64,000 nt of DNA from Nissolia schottii (GCA_003254905.1 QANU01001671.1:1-64000); one strand, 5' to 3'. Shown: positions 1 through 13,310, counted from the first letter of the stretch. Notes: generated by a model from the letters alone, not told the origin. Made by a program: numbers and translations.

Positions 1-2410
1 TAACCTACCCATTTGTCAACAATGAAGTTGGAGTAATATAAACAAGTAAATCACAATTTGCACATGGAACTAAAATCGCACACAAGTGCAACTTACCAAT
101 ACCCTTAACTAGCTTTTCCATGTACTTAACCTTGAAATGTCTAGCAAAATTTTGTGCTATGTGTCTAATGCAGTAGAGGTGATAGGACAAATCACCATCC
201 ATTCGCCATATTGCTGACTTTATTGACTTGTGGTGATCAAATATCAACCCAATTCCTCCTGCTACTTGTGGTAACATTTCACAAACCCTATATAAGAAAA
301 AGTGTCAGGCATTTGTTGTTTCACCCTCAACAATTGCAAAAGCAATTGACAATATATTATAGTCGTCATCTTGTGTGCATGCCATTAATAAAACACCCTT
401 GTATTGCCCATACAAGTGTGTTCCATCAACCTGGATCATTGGTTTGCAGTAAATGAATGCCTTAATGCAAGGCCCAAAACTCCAAAATGCACATCAAAAA
501 ATTTAAACGCTTGTCTGCAATGATCTATTGGCATTGTAAGCATTGACAATATTCATTTCAACTGCACACAAATCATCAAAATGCTTCAATGGAAGCAACC
601 AATACGAAAAGTCATTGTACTATGCTTCCCAATTGCCATACACTTGTGCAATTGCTTTTTTATTTTGCTAGTCACGCCTTCTGATATGAAGGCCAATATT
701 CGTGGCGATCAATAACACTCGCCTGAATGGATTTTACTGGCATCTTTGGCGTTGTTTGTATCTGCGCCAAAATCGTCCTAACAATGTGGTCAAAGGTCAG
801 TTGGAGTGATCGCGAGTAAGTGTTGATGCAACACAGGTATGCTGACCATTGTACTTGGTCAGGTATGTCTCAACACTAATGTAACTAATGTTACCTGACC
901 AAGTACAATGGTCCTCACCACTAGTTACATTATTCTTTTTTAGTGTTGCCCTAATAAGCCATTGGCACCCATTACCAAAATGTTTGCATTTGCAATAGTA
1001 TGTCATATGCTCTGACTCCTTGACCTTATAATCCGCTTCGGTATGCATGCAATGGTTTGCAACAACAACATTGACTACATCTTTATCATTGAAGATTCTC
1101 CCTTTGTAGAGATCATCCGTTGCACCGTAATCATTTTCCATGTCTTCAAAATTCGTTGCACGTATACCGTCAACATCAAAGGTGCGTAGGAAAGGCGGTA
1201 GACCGTGTGATTGTTCATCACCTTCATTATCTGTAACTTTTAATATCCACAATCATAAAAATTAATTATACAATGATTTTAATAACCAAACAATTTTAAT
1301 AACATCTTAAAATTTAACTCTTACAAATAGCAAGAAAGATTTTTTTAAAAAAAATTATAACCCTAAAAAAATTAATTATACATTTATAAATCTAAAAATA
1401 ATTATAAAATTATAAATCTAAAATTAAGTTAAATAAAAAATAACAGATATTTTTTATTACCAAATTTCTTTAAATTAATTACATAATTATAAACCTAAAA
1501 TTAATTTTAGAAATCTAAATCTAAATTAATTATTTTCATAAACACAATAATTAATAATTGAGTCCAATGACGTGGATACTTAAATAAAAAATAACTCATC
1601 TATTTTTTTATTTAATTATTTTTTATTAGCTAACATAAATTTTTTTTCTGATACACAAGATCCTCTATACAACTCAAGCGTAGAGCATACTTTTCCATCT
1701 CCGTTAATCTTAAATTAATTACACAATTATAAATCTCAAATTCATTACACAATTATAAATCTAAAATTAATTCTAGAAATCTAAATCTAAATTAATTATT
1801 TTCATAAACACAGTTATTAATACTTGAGTCCAATGACGTGGATAATTAAATAAAAAATAATTCATATATTTTTAATTCCTAATTTTCTTATTAGCTAACA
1901 GAGTTTTTTTTATACACAAGATCCTCTATACTAGGCGAGCGTAGAACATACTTTTTCATTTCTATTAATATTAAATTAAATATTAAATATTATAAAAATA
2001 AATGAATAATCTACAGTACATGAATCGTCATTAGTTCCATTGTCTTCAAACATATTACTTTCATGCTCACTCCAACTGCCATCGTCATCTTCGTCTGCGA
2101 ACATCTCATCGTCTGATAGTAAAGGTGGTGCAACGTTGTCCTGATTCATTGGATTTGAACTTAGACCACATTCATCATCAACATCAGGAACAACCTCCTC
2201 AAAGTTGACAAACAATTCAATGCCACTAAGACTTTCCCTATAAGTCTCATATAAACAAAACATTTGTTGCACCTTAAGGCCATTTAATGTCGTAACGGGA
2301 TGATATTTAACAACTCTATTAATAAAAGACAGAGGAACCCTATATTTAATTCTCTCCACTCTCCTATTAAAATGAGAACAAATTGCACAATGCAAATCAG
2401 AAAATGACAT
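1..2410 (-). pseudogene. MULE (MuDR-type) transposase gene, decayed, runs off the left edge
   Basis: Minus-strand remains of a Mutator-like transposase. The N-terminal exon lies at 1976-2410 (144 aa with an acidic tail). After an AT-rich stretch (1250-1975, perhaps an intron) comes the MuDR N-terminal zinc-knuckle-like part at about 797-1252, with the CKCKHFGNGCQW core and an H-x-C pair. The catalytic core follows: a DGTHLYGQYKG motif near 395-430, then a GLIFDHHKSI motif and CIRHIAQNF near 150-260. A GTAAGT splice donor sits at 91-96. A TGA stop at 305-307 falls where the family has a tryptophan, and I could not find one continuous frame between about 460 and 800, so the gene is broken. The C-terminus and SWIM finger would lie beyond the window. 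The family is clear; the exon boundaries are approximate. Confidence 0.8.
844..913. repeat. 22-bp perfect inverted repeat inside the MULE transposase
   Basis: Bases 844-865 and 892-913 are perfect reverse complements separated by 26 bases. They lie between the CQW core and the H-x-C pair of the MuDR domain and appear to add extra residues there. The loop also shows weaker inverted similarity to 920-950, so this looks like a local inverted duplication. Confidence 0.75.
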
Positions 2411-2743
2411 AGACGACTAAAGAACAACAAACTCTACATCATTATTACTAACGAACTTAACTCCTTCAACATCAGTTTTTTTTAACTAACCATTATAATA
2501 AATAAAAGTTGCAATACCTTCCCTACTCATTTTTTCCTTACAAATATAAAACAAATCTCACCCTACAAGAAAATATAGAAGAAGAGAAGAGTAAATAGAA
2601 GAAGAGAGGCATTGAGAAGAAGAATGTGTAATTGAGTGTGGAGAAAAAGATGTTGGAGTATTTATAGGCTAAGCATTTGATAAAAAAAATTCAAATTTTT
2701 TTACTGATCATACCTGAAATCGGTAGTAACAATACCAATTTCA

Positions 2744-2974
2744 AGTACAAAAATGTTGCATATACACCCAATTTTATACACACATACATACACCATTAAT
2801 AATGCACAAACTTTATTCTCATGAGTGCACAAACATTACAAACTTATAGATGGTATTCTCAATTATACTTAATTAAGTGCACAAACATTACAAGCATTAA
2901 AACATTAACTTTATGTATATAAGTATAGGGTGTATGCATGGTATATATTTTTTGGTGTACATGTAGCAGGACTA
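2744..2974. mobile_element. MITE-like element with GCACAAACATTA motifs
   Basis: The left end (TGTTGCATATACACC near 2753) and the reverse complement of the right end (TGCTACATGTACACC near 2956-2970) match, giving imperfect terminal inverted repeats. The interior has three copies of a GCACAAAC-type motif. The right tip is the same sequence family as the end at 14517. I found no clear target-site duplication, so the outer limits are approximate. Confidence 0.5.
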
Positions 2975-4880
2975 CCTTTTCCCCCGAAATGGGCACTGTT
3001 CTGGCCTATTTTAGTACTTGAATTCTATTTTTTTTTTTTCTTTTTTCTAAAATTGACACCTTCACTGTGGATTTCAATATCTTTTTTTTTTTTTTTTCGT
3101 TTTGCTGAAATCGGTACTGTGTTTGCCGATTCAGGTCTGCAAAACCATACAATTGTTAATCTATTTGACGATCCATATTCAAGTATTATGAGTATTTAAA
3201 AGCCCTTAACATGTCTTAAGCCCTATTCTAGACGTCCAGTCTAATTACCTTTGGGGGGACACAATTCTTATAGTTTTCGTCATTTATCAAATTCAACCAA
3301 TCACTTTCAAACTGATATTGTGAGGTAAGTATTAATTTCAAGAAAGTCGCATCCACAAAAGGTAAATGGGTGTATTAGAACGATGTCGTTCTCTGTCGGT
3401 GGTTTTACTGAAATTAATTCCTGGACCGGTCGCTTAGTTCATAGGCTTTATGCAAGGCGCAATGTTCCCCAAAACTTGAGGGACGAAGATTGCTCTAATT
3501 TTCGAGGCACTAGAACAGTGAATTACGCTATTGATTCCAAAATATTAGGTTATACTTATATCTGATTCATGACCTATAGAATCTCCGCCTCTTGGAGGAT
3601 ATTATAAAAGCAGCAGCATACAAAGGCAATTGAAAACTTACTACCTGCTTGCTTTTAATTTTTGGAAAAAAAGATTCCCCAAATAATTTGTGGGGGCCTT
3701 GATGTATAGAGCTATGGTTTGGCAAGGGGACCACTCTTACCTTTTAATTTGGACAATGTAAGAACTTAGAATGTGATGGAACCCATCATTAACAACCCAA
3801 CCACTAAAAACATATAATAACTGGAAAAAGGGGTCCTATTGCCGGCAGCTTTGGCCATTGTCATGAATATGAATTTATCAATGCACTCTTCAAACCCCTT
3901 TCTTCTTTCGTGTGCTTGTGTATAACTAAATATGAAAAAACATGTAACCAAATACCACGAAATAAAGTAAGTTCTGGTGAGGGCCTTAACTTTCTCGTAA
4001 TGAACTAACTACCAAACGCACGATACATTCTTTAGTAAATTTTGTTGAGCCATCCCCCAAAATTTTTGCAAGTAATCCAAAGCATTAACTAAAGGAGTAA
4101 AATATTATAAAAAAGTATTAAATTTGTTTCTAATATTATAAAAAAATTAATCAAGTTCTCTTAAACGACTAACTTAACTAAAATTTAAAAATTAATTTAA
4201 TTAATTTTTGACAACTTTTTAACAATTTAATATTTTCTAGAGCTTAAAAACGAACTTATCCGATGTTCCAAATTTGGAAATAATTTTAAAAGTTTATTCA
4301 CTGAAAAATTAATTGAATATTCAATCCTCCAAATAAATTTTGTGAATATTATTTTGATTTCATTTTGGTGTTAAGTTTCTCAATCCGCGAGCTTCCGTTC
4401 TTACAATTCAAATTACCCTATATCCAACCAAAATCTCACAAAATGCATGTCTTCATAAAATTCAGTTCCCAATAGTACTCTATTTTTGAACACTTTAGCC
4501 AAGCAAAGGAAGCAAAGCATTATGCTTAGGCTAGCGTGTCCACCAAAGCACAATAACGGAAAATTATTTGAAATTTCCATGTCCCAAAACTTGAGAGAGA
4601 GAAACCGCAAAATAAAAAATTCGAGAAGAAAAAAAATCCAATTATCCAAATTCCAAAGGATAACAAGGAAATGATAAATAAATAAATAAATAATAAAGAT
4701 GATGAATAGCTGACAATTCAATTATTCATCAGACAGATATCACCAATCCAATACATGCACGGACAGGCTAGCACACAGCTGGACATAAACGAGGAAGGTG
4801 AAAAGCAACCAGAAAGGGTAATTCAGAAAAAAGAAAAGTAACCTTTTTTTTTTCTTTTTACATAAACGTTCAAAAATCCA

Positions 4881-4912
<32 letters not shown>

Positions 4913-5089
4913 TAATATAATACCAACAGTATATAAATCAAGTGTCACAGCTGTCTCACAAATTAATTAACATAAATCTCTTAATTCTTCAGTCTCCCAT
5001 GTATAACAATAAAAAGTGAACAATCAAACCCCAATTTCAAATTTTTTTCTTTTATTTTTTTCTCTCTAACGAAAGGGTAAAAAGGTAAT
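2975..5089. other. intergenic; simple repeats only
   Basis: No gene is recognised. A frame at 3383-3565 (60 aa, plus) has no family I know. There are T-rich runs near 3027-3048 and 3080-3098, an (AAAT)n run near 4675-4695 and an (AAT)n microsatellite at about 4881-4909. Degenerate GAAATCGGTACTGT-type motifs recur at about 2716, 2984 and 3108 and may belong to the end of the neighbouring MULE. Confidence 0.5.
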
Positions 5090-5464
5090 TTAGCTCCTGC
5101 ACCTTGTGATGGCACTGCAGCCACGATTGTAAGGGTTGGCCTGAGCGCCAGGGCGGCAATTGTAGTAGGAGGCGCCGCGGCGAGAGCAGGGGACAGTATT
5201 CCTCTGTAGCGCACCGTAGCTGATGTACTTGGTGGTCGCTAATATGCGCCGGTTGATCTCTGAGTCCATCTCGAGTTCTTCAGATTCCATACAGTCAGCT
5301 ATGGAGCCGCCCTTGCAGGAAGAGGCCTTGGAGGGCATCCACGCCATTCCGAGAGAGTAGTGGTCCCCACCTACCGAACCCGCATCCGCCGTCGGCGACG
5401 AGGCCATAACCGCCAGGAAGGTGGCGCAGATCACGAGGAGCACCCACGAACGGAAGCTGGCCAT
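5090..5464 (-). CDS. RALF peptide precursor (RALF33/RALF23-like)
   Basis: A single-exon gene for a 124-aa precursor of a rapid alkalinization factor, a secreted peptide hormone perceived by FERONIA-type receptor kinases that raises apoplastic pH and restrains growth. Residues 1 to about 28 form a hydrophobic signal peptide. The subtilase (S1P) site RRIL is at 72-75, so the mature peptide would be residues 76-124. It keeps the YISY receptor-binding motif (80-83) and the four cysteines (93, 103, 116, 122) that form two disulfides. The C-terminal half is very close to Arabidopsis RALF33/RALF23 as I remember them. The frame stays open for 85 codons upstream, but the ATG at 5462-5464 is chosen because it starts directly at the signal peptide. 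The region upstream is a CT-rich leader. The family assignment is firm; which paralogue is inferred. Confidence 0.95.
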   Translation of the reverse strand: MASFRSWVLLVICATFLAVMASSPTADAGSVGGDHYSLGMAWMPSKASSCKGGSIADCMESEELEMDSEINRRILATTKYISYGALQRNTVPCSRRGASYYNCRPGAQANPYNRGCSAITRCRS

Positions 5465-5553
5465 TGAGGGTTGTTGTGTTGTGTTTCCCCCTTGTGTTTG
5501 AGGAGCTGAAAGCCTTGGTGGATTGGGTTGGGTTGAGTCTGCAAGGGAAAAAG

Positions 5554-5575
5554 GAGAGAGAGAGAGAGAGAGAGA
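5554..5575. repeat. (GA)n microsatellite in the RALF leader
   Basis: About 11 GA units lie 90 bases upstream of the RALF start codon. On the coding strand this is a CT tract, common in plant 5' untranslated leaders. Its length is likely polymorphic. Confidence 0.9.
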
Positions 5576-6490
5576 AAGAAAAAGAATAGAGAGTAAATGA
5601 GAAGAGGGTAGAGGCAGGCTTAGGCAGCAACTAAGTTTAAAAGAGCAAGGACAATTGGGTGTTGAATAAATGACACTCGAACGCCGTTTATTTACAGCTA
5701 CATGCCATTCGGACAACAACGCGCACTCTTTATTTCAATCTACGCCTTTTTCGTTTTTTTTGTCCAAATACGTAAAAGAAAAATGATTTACGGTGGGGCA
5801 AGTAAATGAATACTCGGGCAAGTGAATGGATACGTTCATTTACTTATTTGTGTGATGATATAATTGTGGTAATTTTTGTAGTTTTGCAAAATTTTAGAAA
5901 TGGGATTAAGTATGGTTTTAGAAGTAATTGTATTTTATTTATTTCATGCCAAAAAAAATTATTTAGTTCCAAACTTATCATATATATATAATTTAGTTAC
6001 TTTAAAAATATATTTAAACATATTTTTTTAATTTTAATATTGACCATATATATTTTTATATAAACAAGAGTTCCTTTAGTAACCACCCTTATAAAATATG
6101 ATTACTTATGAATGTATGTAGAGTTCATTTTATAACTTATTCAAATTATTAGTAATTTGACTTTTAAATTATTTAATAATTTGTATTAACCTATTTGATT
6201 AAATAAGATTGTCGATAATTTAAATTATTTTATGGGATAGTGCTTACTAGAGACATCACACTGAAAGAAACCAAACAAGACACAAAAAATTGATTTTGAC
6301 TAAAAATTTGAGCAAAAATTGACTTTATAGTATTTAATACTCTTTTTGCTTTCTTTATTGGGGTTAAGATATTGGTTAGCAAAACCTTTTTAATTATTCC
6401 TTTCATCTACTTTTTGTTGCAAAATCATTTAATAAACACCGAAAAAAGAAAAGAATATAAAATGTATAGACTAAATTAACTATAAGTAAT
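5576..6490. other. AT-rich intergenic DNA upstream of RALF
   Basis: Presumed leader and promoter of the RALF gene on the minus strand, then AT-rich DNA. No gene, RNA or clear TATA box is recognised. Confidence 0.5.
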
Positions 6491-7614
6491 GAGTTCTGTT
6501 ATACGTACATCCTAAATCCATACACTATACATACACCCGTATAAGAATACAGTGGGTCCCCTCAAATAGTCACACACTCCACTCTCACTCCTACTTTTAC
6601 CCACTCATTCATCAAAAACACGCGTATCTCAAAACTTTATTGCTTCAACTTTCTTTCATTTTCTCTTTTTACTCTCGTGGCTCTCATCTCTCGTCACTCT
6701 CATCCTTCGTTCTCTCTTCACTTTCGTCACTGTCATCTCTCGTCACTATCTTCACTCTCGTACCCATATAAATGATTGTGTACTCAATCACATGTATCAG
6801 ATTATGCAAAATACTTAACTGTAGGTTAAGTTTTATGCAAATCTATAAAGTTTTGTGCATGTTTGTGAAATTTTGTGCATGTGAACTAGCATTTATAAAG
6901 TTTATCCACTAAAAATGTGTAAATACTATGAACTTATTTATCTTTGAGTAAAATCACAGTGTTGTACTTGTACACAAATACGTAATGTTTGTGTACACAG
7001 TCATATAATGTTTATGAACAGAGTCATAAAGTGTGTGCAGTACAATAAGATTTCATATTTTGCAATATTACTTAACTATACATTAAGTAATATGCATATA
7101 TGTAAAGTTTATGCATTAGAATGTATAAAAGTGTGTGTACACAGATATGTGAACTAACATTTATAAAGTTTGTCCACTAAAAATGTATAAATATTGTGAA
7201 CTTATTTATGTTTGAGTAAAATCACAGTGTTGTTACACATGTATGTAATGTTTGTGCACTCAGTCATATAAAGTTTGTGCACTAAAGTCAGATATCATAT
7301 TCTGCAAAATTGCTTCAAACTCCATAACAACACACTCCATAAACAATGCAAAACTGATTCATTCCAAGAATACTTCTGTATGTGGATTTTGTAGCTCAGA
7401 ATAAATTGTTTGATAGGTTCGAGTATGATATCGCTGAGAAAATCATGTCAACGTGCGTTTTCGTTTGTCATATGGTTGACACAATCGCGTCGGGGGGTCG
7501 CGTGATGGAATTAATGAGGAAGGTCTACTGTAGACTGTAGAACTGTCATTGTTTAGGTATAAAACGAGGGTGTATATATGGATGTATGTAATATTGGTAC
7601 ATGGAGCATTTTTA
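6491..7614. mobile_element. MULE-like non-autonomous element, 1124 bp, 9-bp TSD
   Basis: A perfect 9-bp direct repeat ATAAGTAAT flanks the element (6482-6490 and 7615-7623), the size typical of Mutator-like insertions. The ends are imperfect inverted repeats: both have GTAC starting exactly 15 bases in, followed by related sequence. The left subterminal part is rich in CTCTCATCTCTCGTCACT-type sequence. The interior holds several CACAAA/GTTTGTGCA-type motifs shared with the island at 10.4-15.9 kb. No transposase is present. An open stretch at about 7418-7540 (plus) has no recognised family. Confidence 0.7.
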
Positions 7615-7623
7615 ATAAGTAAT

Positions 7624-10429
7624 TAGTCTAGGATATAATTTTAAAAAATATTTAATATTTTTTTAATTTAATCAAATAATAAATAATGTCAAACAAAATT
7701 TTGAATAAGAAATAATAAAAAAAATGATCAAAAGGAGTATTTACTTATAAAAGCATAGAAAACGCAGTACAAGTCTTTTTCCTACAGGAAAAGAGAAGGT
7801 AAAATATACGAGTCTTCATCCTATTTTAATTTTTAATGTGATAGAGATCGCTTAGCAAATAGTAATTATTTGTTTTTCATATCAACGGTTTGATCGGAAT
7901 TATTGATGCAAAATTGACTGTCGTATTTAAATAATCAATAGCAAAATAATTGCCGCATAATTATTTATGATTTTGTTTCTGCAATCCATCTTCAACTAGT
8001 TGTGATGTGTAAATGGCCTACAAATATATTTCTTTTAACAAGTTGGTAATAGCAGATATGAAACGGAAACGATATAATCTTCACTATTGATTACATAATT
8101 AAAATATTGAAATCCCACCAGAATTTTACTAGTTTAATTACAATTGATAAAATATGCATGTCATAAAAATATATACTTGATTAAAGAGAGAACAAAACTT
8201 TATACATAGAGACTAATTTTTATTTAATCTAGTCAAGATGAATCAATCTACTATCAGCGCTAATTTTTTTTATTCACAAAATTCAAACTCAAAATATAAA
8301 TGTTGAATTACTTTGATAAAATCAATCTGAGGGCGAAAGCAAAAGATATGCGTGTTGAGCATTTTTTTTTTATTTAGTTTTTATTTCTGTGTTACGTCTG
8401 CTAAAATATAGAGGCAGGTTATTGAATTTCTTGATGTTGACTCTGTTCTGAGCTAATTAGTTTCCACCTTACATATATAGTAGTAGTTTGGCGCACAACA
8501 TGTAAAACGACTATTTTGTTTTCTAACCTCACAGCCTTTGGAGTATGACGTGTGTTTTAAGTATTATAAATATTCACATCCTACACCTAGTTTCAACTTC
8601 CTAGTGTGATAAAATATCCTCTTTTTTTCGCATGACTTTTAAAATCTCTATTTTAAATGAATATTTAAAAGGCAAGGTTGTTACTCGTCAGCAAGGAGGT
8701 CTATATGCAAAACTTGCCTATAATTTATATATACATACATACATACACACACATATATATAAATGGATAACAGCTATGATTCACATATAAGGGTTTAGAA
8801 AAAGACAGAAAACGAAGAAGAGGATGACTGGTTCCTCATTGAATAATTCAAGGGTAGCTAAGCTATGAGGAGGATGTGAGAGCATATCAAGAATTCAAAA
8901 ATTCAAAAATAAAAATAAAAATTAGACGGTATTATTGCTCTACGTTGTATCCTATTAGTGTAGTATTATAGAGAGAGTAATAACTTGATAGGGATTGAGA
9001 GGTTGATAGTGAGGGAAGAAAGGAGGAGAATTTCAGATAACTAAGATGCTGAAAGAGGAGTCGAGGGAGGATGGCATCCAACTCCTCCACTCTCAAGTTT
9101 GGTCCAATATTCTGTTAACACAAGCACGTCTTCTTTTTCTTTAATTTAGTCTTGTTTTGAAGTTTTCTATTATTTCCCTGATATGCCCGCCCGGTTGTTT
9201 GTTTTGTTGAATTTTTTTTTTCCATAGAACAATCAAAAGCAATAACTAATTCCTCCAAAAAATTTAAATTTACTAAAATAAATTTATCCCTAGCCATCAA
9301 ACTTTTTTCATACAAAACTATTAGGGATCCAACATCTAACTAAATATTTAAAAAAATTAACTCAACTAACTACCAATTATACTAAACTTCGTGGTTTGTT
9401 TAACTTCTTTTTATCAACCTCTTTTACATTCACAAATATATAAGAGATAAAATTTGAGAGTGCTTCTAGAAAAAGAAAAAATAACACCTAAGAAATATTA
9501 AAAACGTTAATTTTATTTGATGTTATTAATCATGCAAAATGCATTGCATAAAAAGAAAAAGAACACTTATTCGAATAAACTTTTAATTAGTTGTATTCTC
9601 TTTTGCTTTTAGCAAAGTTCCGAACATTATATTAACATAAGGACAAATATATAATGTCATCTGGCCTTTATATTTTTTTTTCGGCGCCAACTTGATATTT
9701 AACTAAAATATCGGACTCATCAAACTTTTTTAATTTTGTATTTGATATTGGTTATGATTTAGCTTTATTAATTATCTTCGTATATTTGTTAGTATTGTAT
9801 CTTTTTTGTTTGTTTCCAGGGAATTTCCAACCAGAGGAAAATGATCACGCATGACATTCTTTCTTTTTTACCCTAATATTTGTGACTATTGTACTTAAAG
9901 ATAGGTCAACACCAACATGTAAAGTTAGGAACACATTGTGGAGGAAGGTGATCTCAAATACTGTTAAGTGTTTAGGTACAATGTCGATTGGTTGCAGGTG
10001 GCACCAAAAAGGAGTGTGGTGGTTCCACAGTGGTACACTCTTCAACCAGACAGAAACTTCAACAGAAAAAACGACGCCATACCCTTCTTTTTTTCTTTTT
10101 TTCTTTTTTTTGCAACTCTGACCTACACATCATTGAACTTTTCACTCTTTGTTAGCACGATGGCACCTGATATTTGATCATCGGTACAATACCCTTACTA
10201 TATGAAGCATACTGCGTTTGTGCATAGTAGAGAATTTGACAAGCTTATTTAAGTTTCTCATCGGCATGACGAATTTTGGTTATTGCCCTTACGTTACAAG
10301 ATATTTACCTTTTAAATTTATCTTCAATTCTAACGATCATCGGGACCAAGGATTTACAAATAAATAATTCACCCTCATTCTTCACTATGAGGGCCTAGCT
10401 TAATTATATTTTGAGTAATTTTATATCTA
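7624..10429. other. intergenic; nothing recognised
   Basis: AT-rich DNA with a short mixed dinucleotide/tetranucleotide repeat at about 8730-8760 (CATA/CA/TA) and T-rich runs near 10086-10110. A frame at 9845-10045 (minus) and its antisense partner are open but match nothing I recognise. Confidence 0.5.
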
Positions 10430-10994
10430 TGCTCAATTTGCATCTATCCGTACATACACTTTGTATTAAATATGTTTGGATCCATTACGAATACTCACTC
10501 ACACACGAATCTCCACTCCGCACTTAAACGCGCATGCATATGCGTTTTGCGTTTTTCAGTTTTCATTCGCATGCACAAATTTTATAACGAAAATATTCCA
10601 TGTACACTCAATATCCGTACACCCGTATATATATCTCCTATTTATACGGTATCAATCACATTTAATACGGATTATATTATACGTTATCAATATCACTCCC
10701 ACGCGAGTTTTGCTCAACGTAGTCAATGCCATTACGCAACAAAATATGAAATTTGAGATCCAATGAACAGAACCAAAATCGCGACCTTGTTTCAACCGAT
10801 AGCAGCATGAAAATCGAAAGAACCTACACAATCTAACGTTGATAATCATAATCGCAATTTGTTGTTGATAAAAAATGGCACTGAAAGACATCGTGGTAAT
10901 TGTTCTGCCTTTTTTGTGTTGATTTCGATGGAGAGTATTCTTCCTTACGTTTCTGTGAAATTCTAGTGTTCTGAAGCTTGCTCTAATGTACATT

Positions 10995-13310
10995 CATCAA
11001 TGGCGAATATCACATAAAATTGATTGCACAAACTTTGAATGGACATATGCACAAACATTAGATGGGCATGTACACAAATATTATCAACGGCCATAGGTTC
11101 TGTCTTTTTGGGGGGGAAGAGGATGTGCATTTTGCTATATTTTCAACCTTTCAACAATTAATGCACAAACAAATATTATTATTTTGACACATACTTTTTA
11201 TATGTTCTCATGAATATACACTACTTGATGTGTTGTGCATAATGTATTATAAAGATTCTTATTATAAAGTGCACAAACTTTAAACGGGCATATGAACAAA
11301 CATTATATGATATTGTGTACAAACATTTTCCACAGGCCATAGTCCCTGCTGCTTATGTGTTGTGCATAATGTATTATAAAGATTTCTCAACCTTTCAACA
11401 ATTAATGCATAAACAATATAAATATTTTGACACAAACTTTTTATATATTCTCATGAATAAACACTACTTGATGTGTTGTGCATAATGTATTATAAAAATT
11501 CTGATATATTATAAAATGCACAAACTTTAAACGGGCATACGCACAAACATTATATGATGTAGTACACAAACATTGTCCACAGGCCTCAGTCCTTGTTGCT
11601 TATGTGTTGTGCATAATGTATTATAAAGATTTCTCAACTTTTCAACAATTAATGCGTAAACAATATAACTATTTTGACACACTTTTTATATATTCTCATG
11701 AATAAACACTACTTGATGCATTGTGCATAAATAGGGGTGGGAATATGTCAGGCCAAGTCCTTAACAGGTCAGGTCTGTTTCATTAATCTTCGGCCTAAGC
11801 CTAGCCTGTTAACTGTTATGCAATCACTTTTTGCAACATTCAAAGTAATGCCTTATCTACTAGACTAGCATTACTTTTTGCAACATTTTATGCAATCATA
11901 TTTATTAATATAATTTTATTATTTAATTTTTCTTTTTAAAGAAACCCTAATCTAAAGAGTCCTAGGACTCTCGTACACTCACACTCTGATCTCATATGAA
12001 TAATGTGAGAGCTTTGCTAGCATTTTTCTTTTTATTTTTTGTTGGTAAAATGTCATATATCAGTGATAGACCTGCTTGTGTATTTTTTTATTATAAAAAA
12101 ATAAAAGAAAATATACAATTTTTAATTTTTCAAAAATATTCATAACAAAGTATTATTTTTGTTAATAACTTAATTTCTTAATATAATAATATTCTAAAGT
12201 AAAAAAATTAATATATATATATATATAAGGTATTTATTGAGAGAAGGGAGAGAGTTTAACTAAATATATAACATTTACTATATAACAAGCAAGAGTGTAT
12301 AAATTTCATATGAATCAAAAAGACATTTTCAATAAAGAATTGAAACTCAAAAGCTGCAAGCTGCCATGAAGAAACAGATCAAAAGACAAGTCTGTGCAAC
12401 GTGAATATCCTTTATGTGAGAGGAAAATCAAATTTTCATCTATTGATTTTATCATTAAGAAACCAAAATCTATCTCCCAAAAAAGTTTGCTCAACTTTGT
12501 TATGTATATCATCAATTCTCTTGCTTAGTATGTGATAGCAAGATCATAAACAGAATATATGACATTTGACCAACAAAAAACAAAAAGGAAAATGTCAGCA
12601 AAGCTCTCTCACATTATTCAGTTGAGATGAAAGTGTGAGTGTGGGAGAGTCCTAGGGACTCTTTAGATTATGATTTCTTTAAAAAGAAAAATTAAATAAT
12701 AAAATTATATTAATAAATATGATTGCATAAAATATTGTAAAAAGTAATGTTAGTCTAGTGGATAAGGCATTACTTTGAATGGTAGAGGTCCTGGGCCTGG
12801 CCTGACCTATTCTCATCCCTATGCATAATGTATTATAAAGATTCTAATGTATTATAAAGTGCACAAACTCAACCTTTCAGCAATTAATGCATAAACAATA
12901 TAAATATTTTGACACAAACTTTTTATATATTCTCATAAATAAACACTGTTTGATGTGTTGTGCATAATGTATTATAAAGATCTGATGTATTATAAAGTCC
13001 ACAAACTTTAAACAGCATATGCACAAACATTATATCATGTTGTGCACAAACATTAACTACAAGCCGCAACCCATGTTGTTTATGTGTTGTGCATAATGTA
13101 TTATAAATATTTCTCAACCTTTCAACAATTAATGCATAAACAATATAAATATTTTGACACAAACTTTTTATATATTCTCATGAATAACCACTACTTGATG
13201 TGTTATGCATAATGTATTATAAAGATCTGATGTATTATAAAGTACACAAACTTTAAACGGGCATATGCACAAACATTATATCATGTTGTGCACAAATATT
13301 GTCCTATTTT
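10995..13310. repeat. tandem repeat array, unit about 244-247 bp (interrupted)
   Basis: The marker TTTCAACAATTA occurs at 11149, 11393 and 11640, and again at about 12876 (one mismatch) and 13121, after the hAT insertion. Spacings are 244-247 bases. Each unit carries CACAAACTTTAAACGGGCATA, CACAAACATTATAT and TGTGTTGTGCATAATGTATT blocks. About five units are present, the one after the hAT insertion being truncated. Confidence 0.8.
11732..12821. mobile_element. hAT-type non-autonomous element, 1090 bp, 8-bp TSD
   Basis: The tips are TAGGGGTGGGAATA and its inverted match (TATTCTCATCCCTA). The flanking 8-mers TGCATAAA (11724-11731) and TGCATAAT (12822-12829) agree at 7 of 8 bases, as expected for a hAT target-site duplication. 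The inverted arms continue inward for about 340 bases on each side and include a near-palindromic GAGTCCTAGGACTC block. No transposase is visible in the centre. The element is inserted in a GTGCATAATGTATT block of the tandem array, so it is younger than the array. Confidence 0.8.

Noticed and set aside
9845-10121. Opposed open frames of 66 and 79 aa
   Set aside because: Open on both strands but no family recognised; too short to call a gene.
10472-10993. Frames of 94-113 aa on both strands
   Set aside because: Overlap each other, lie in repeat-related DNA and show no domain.
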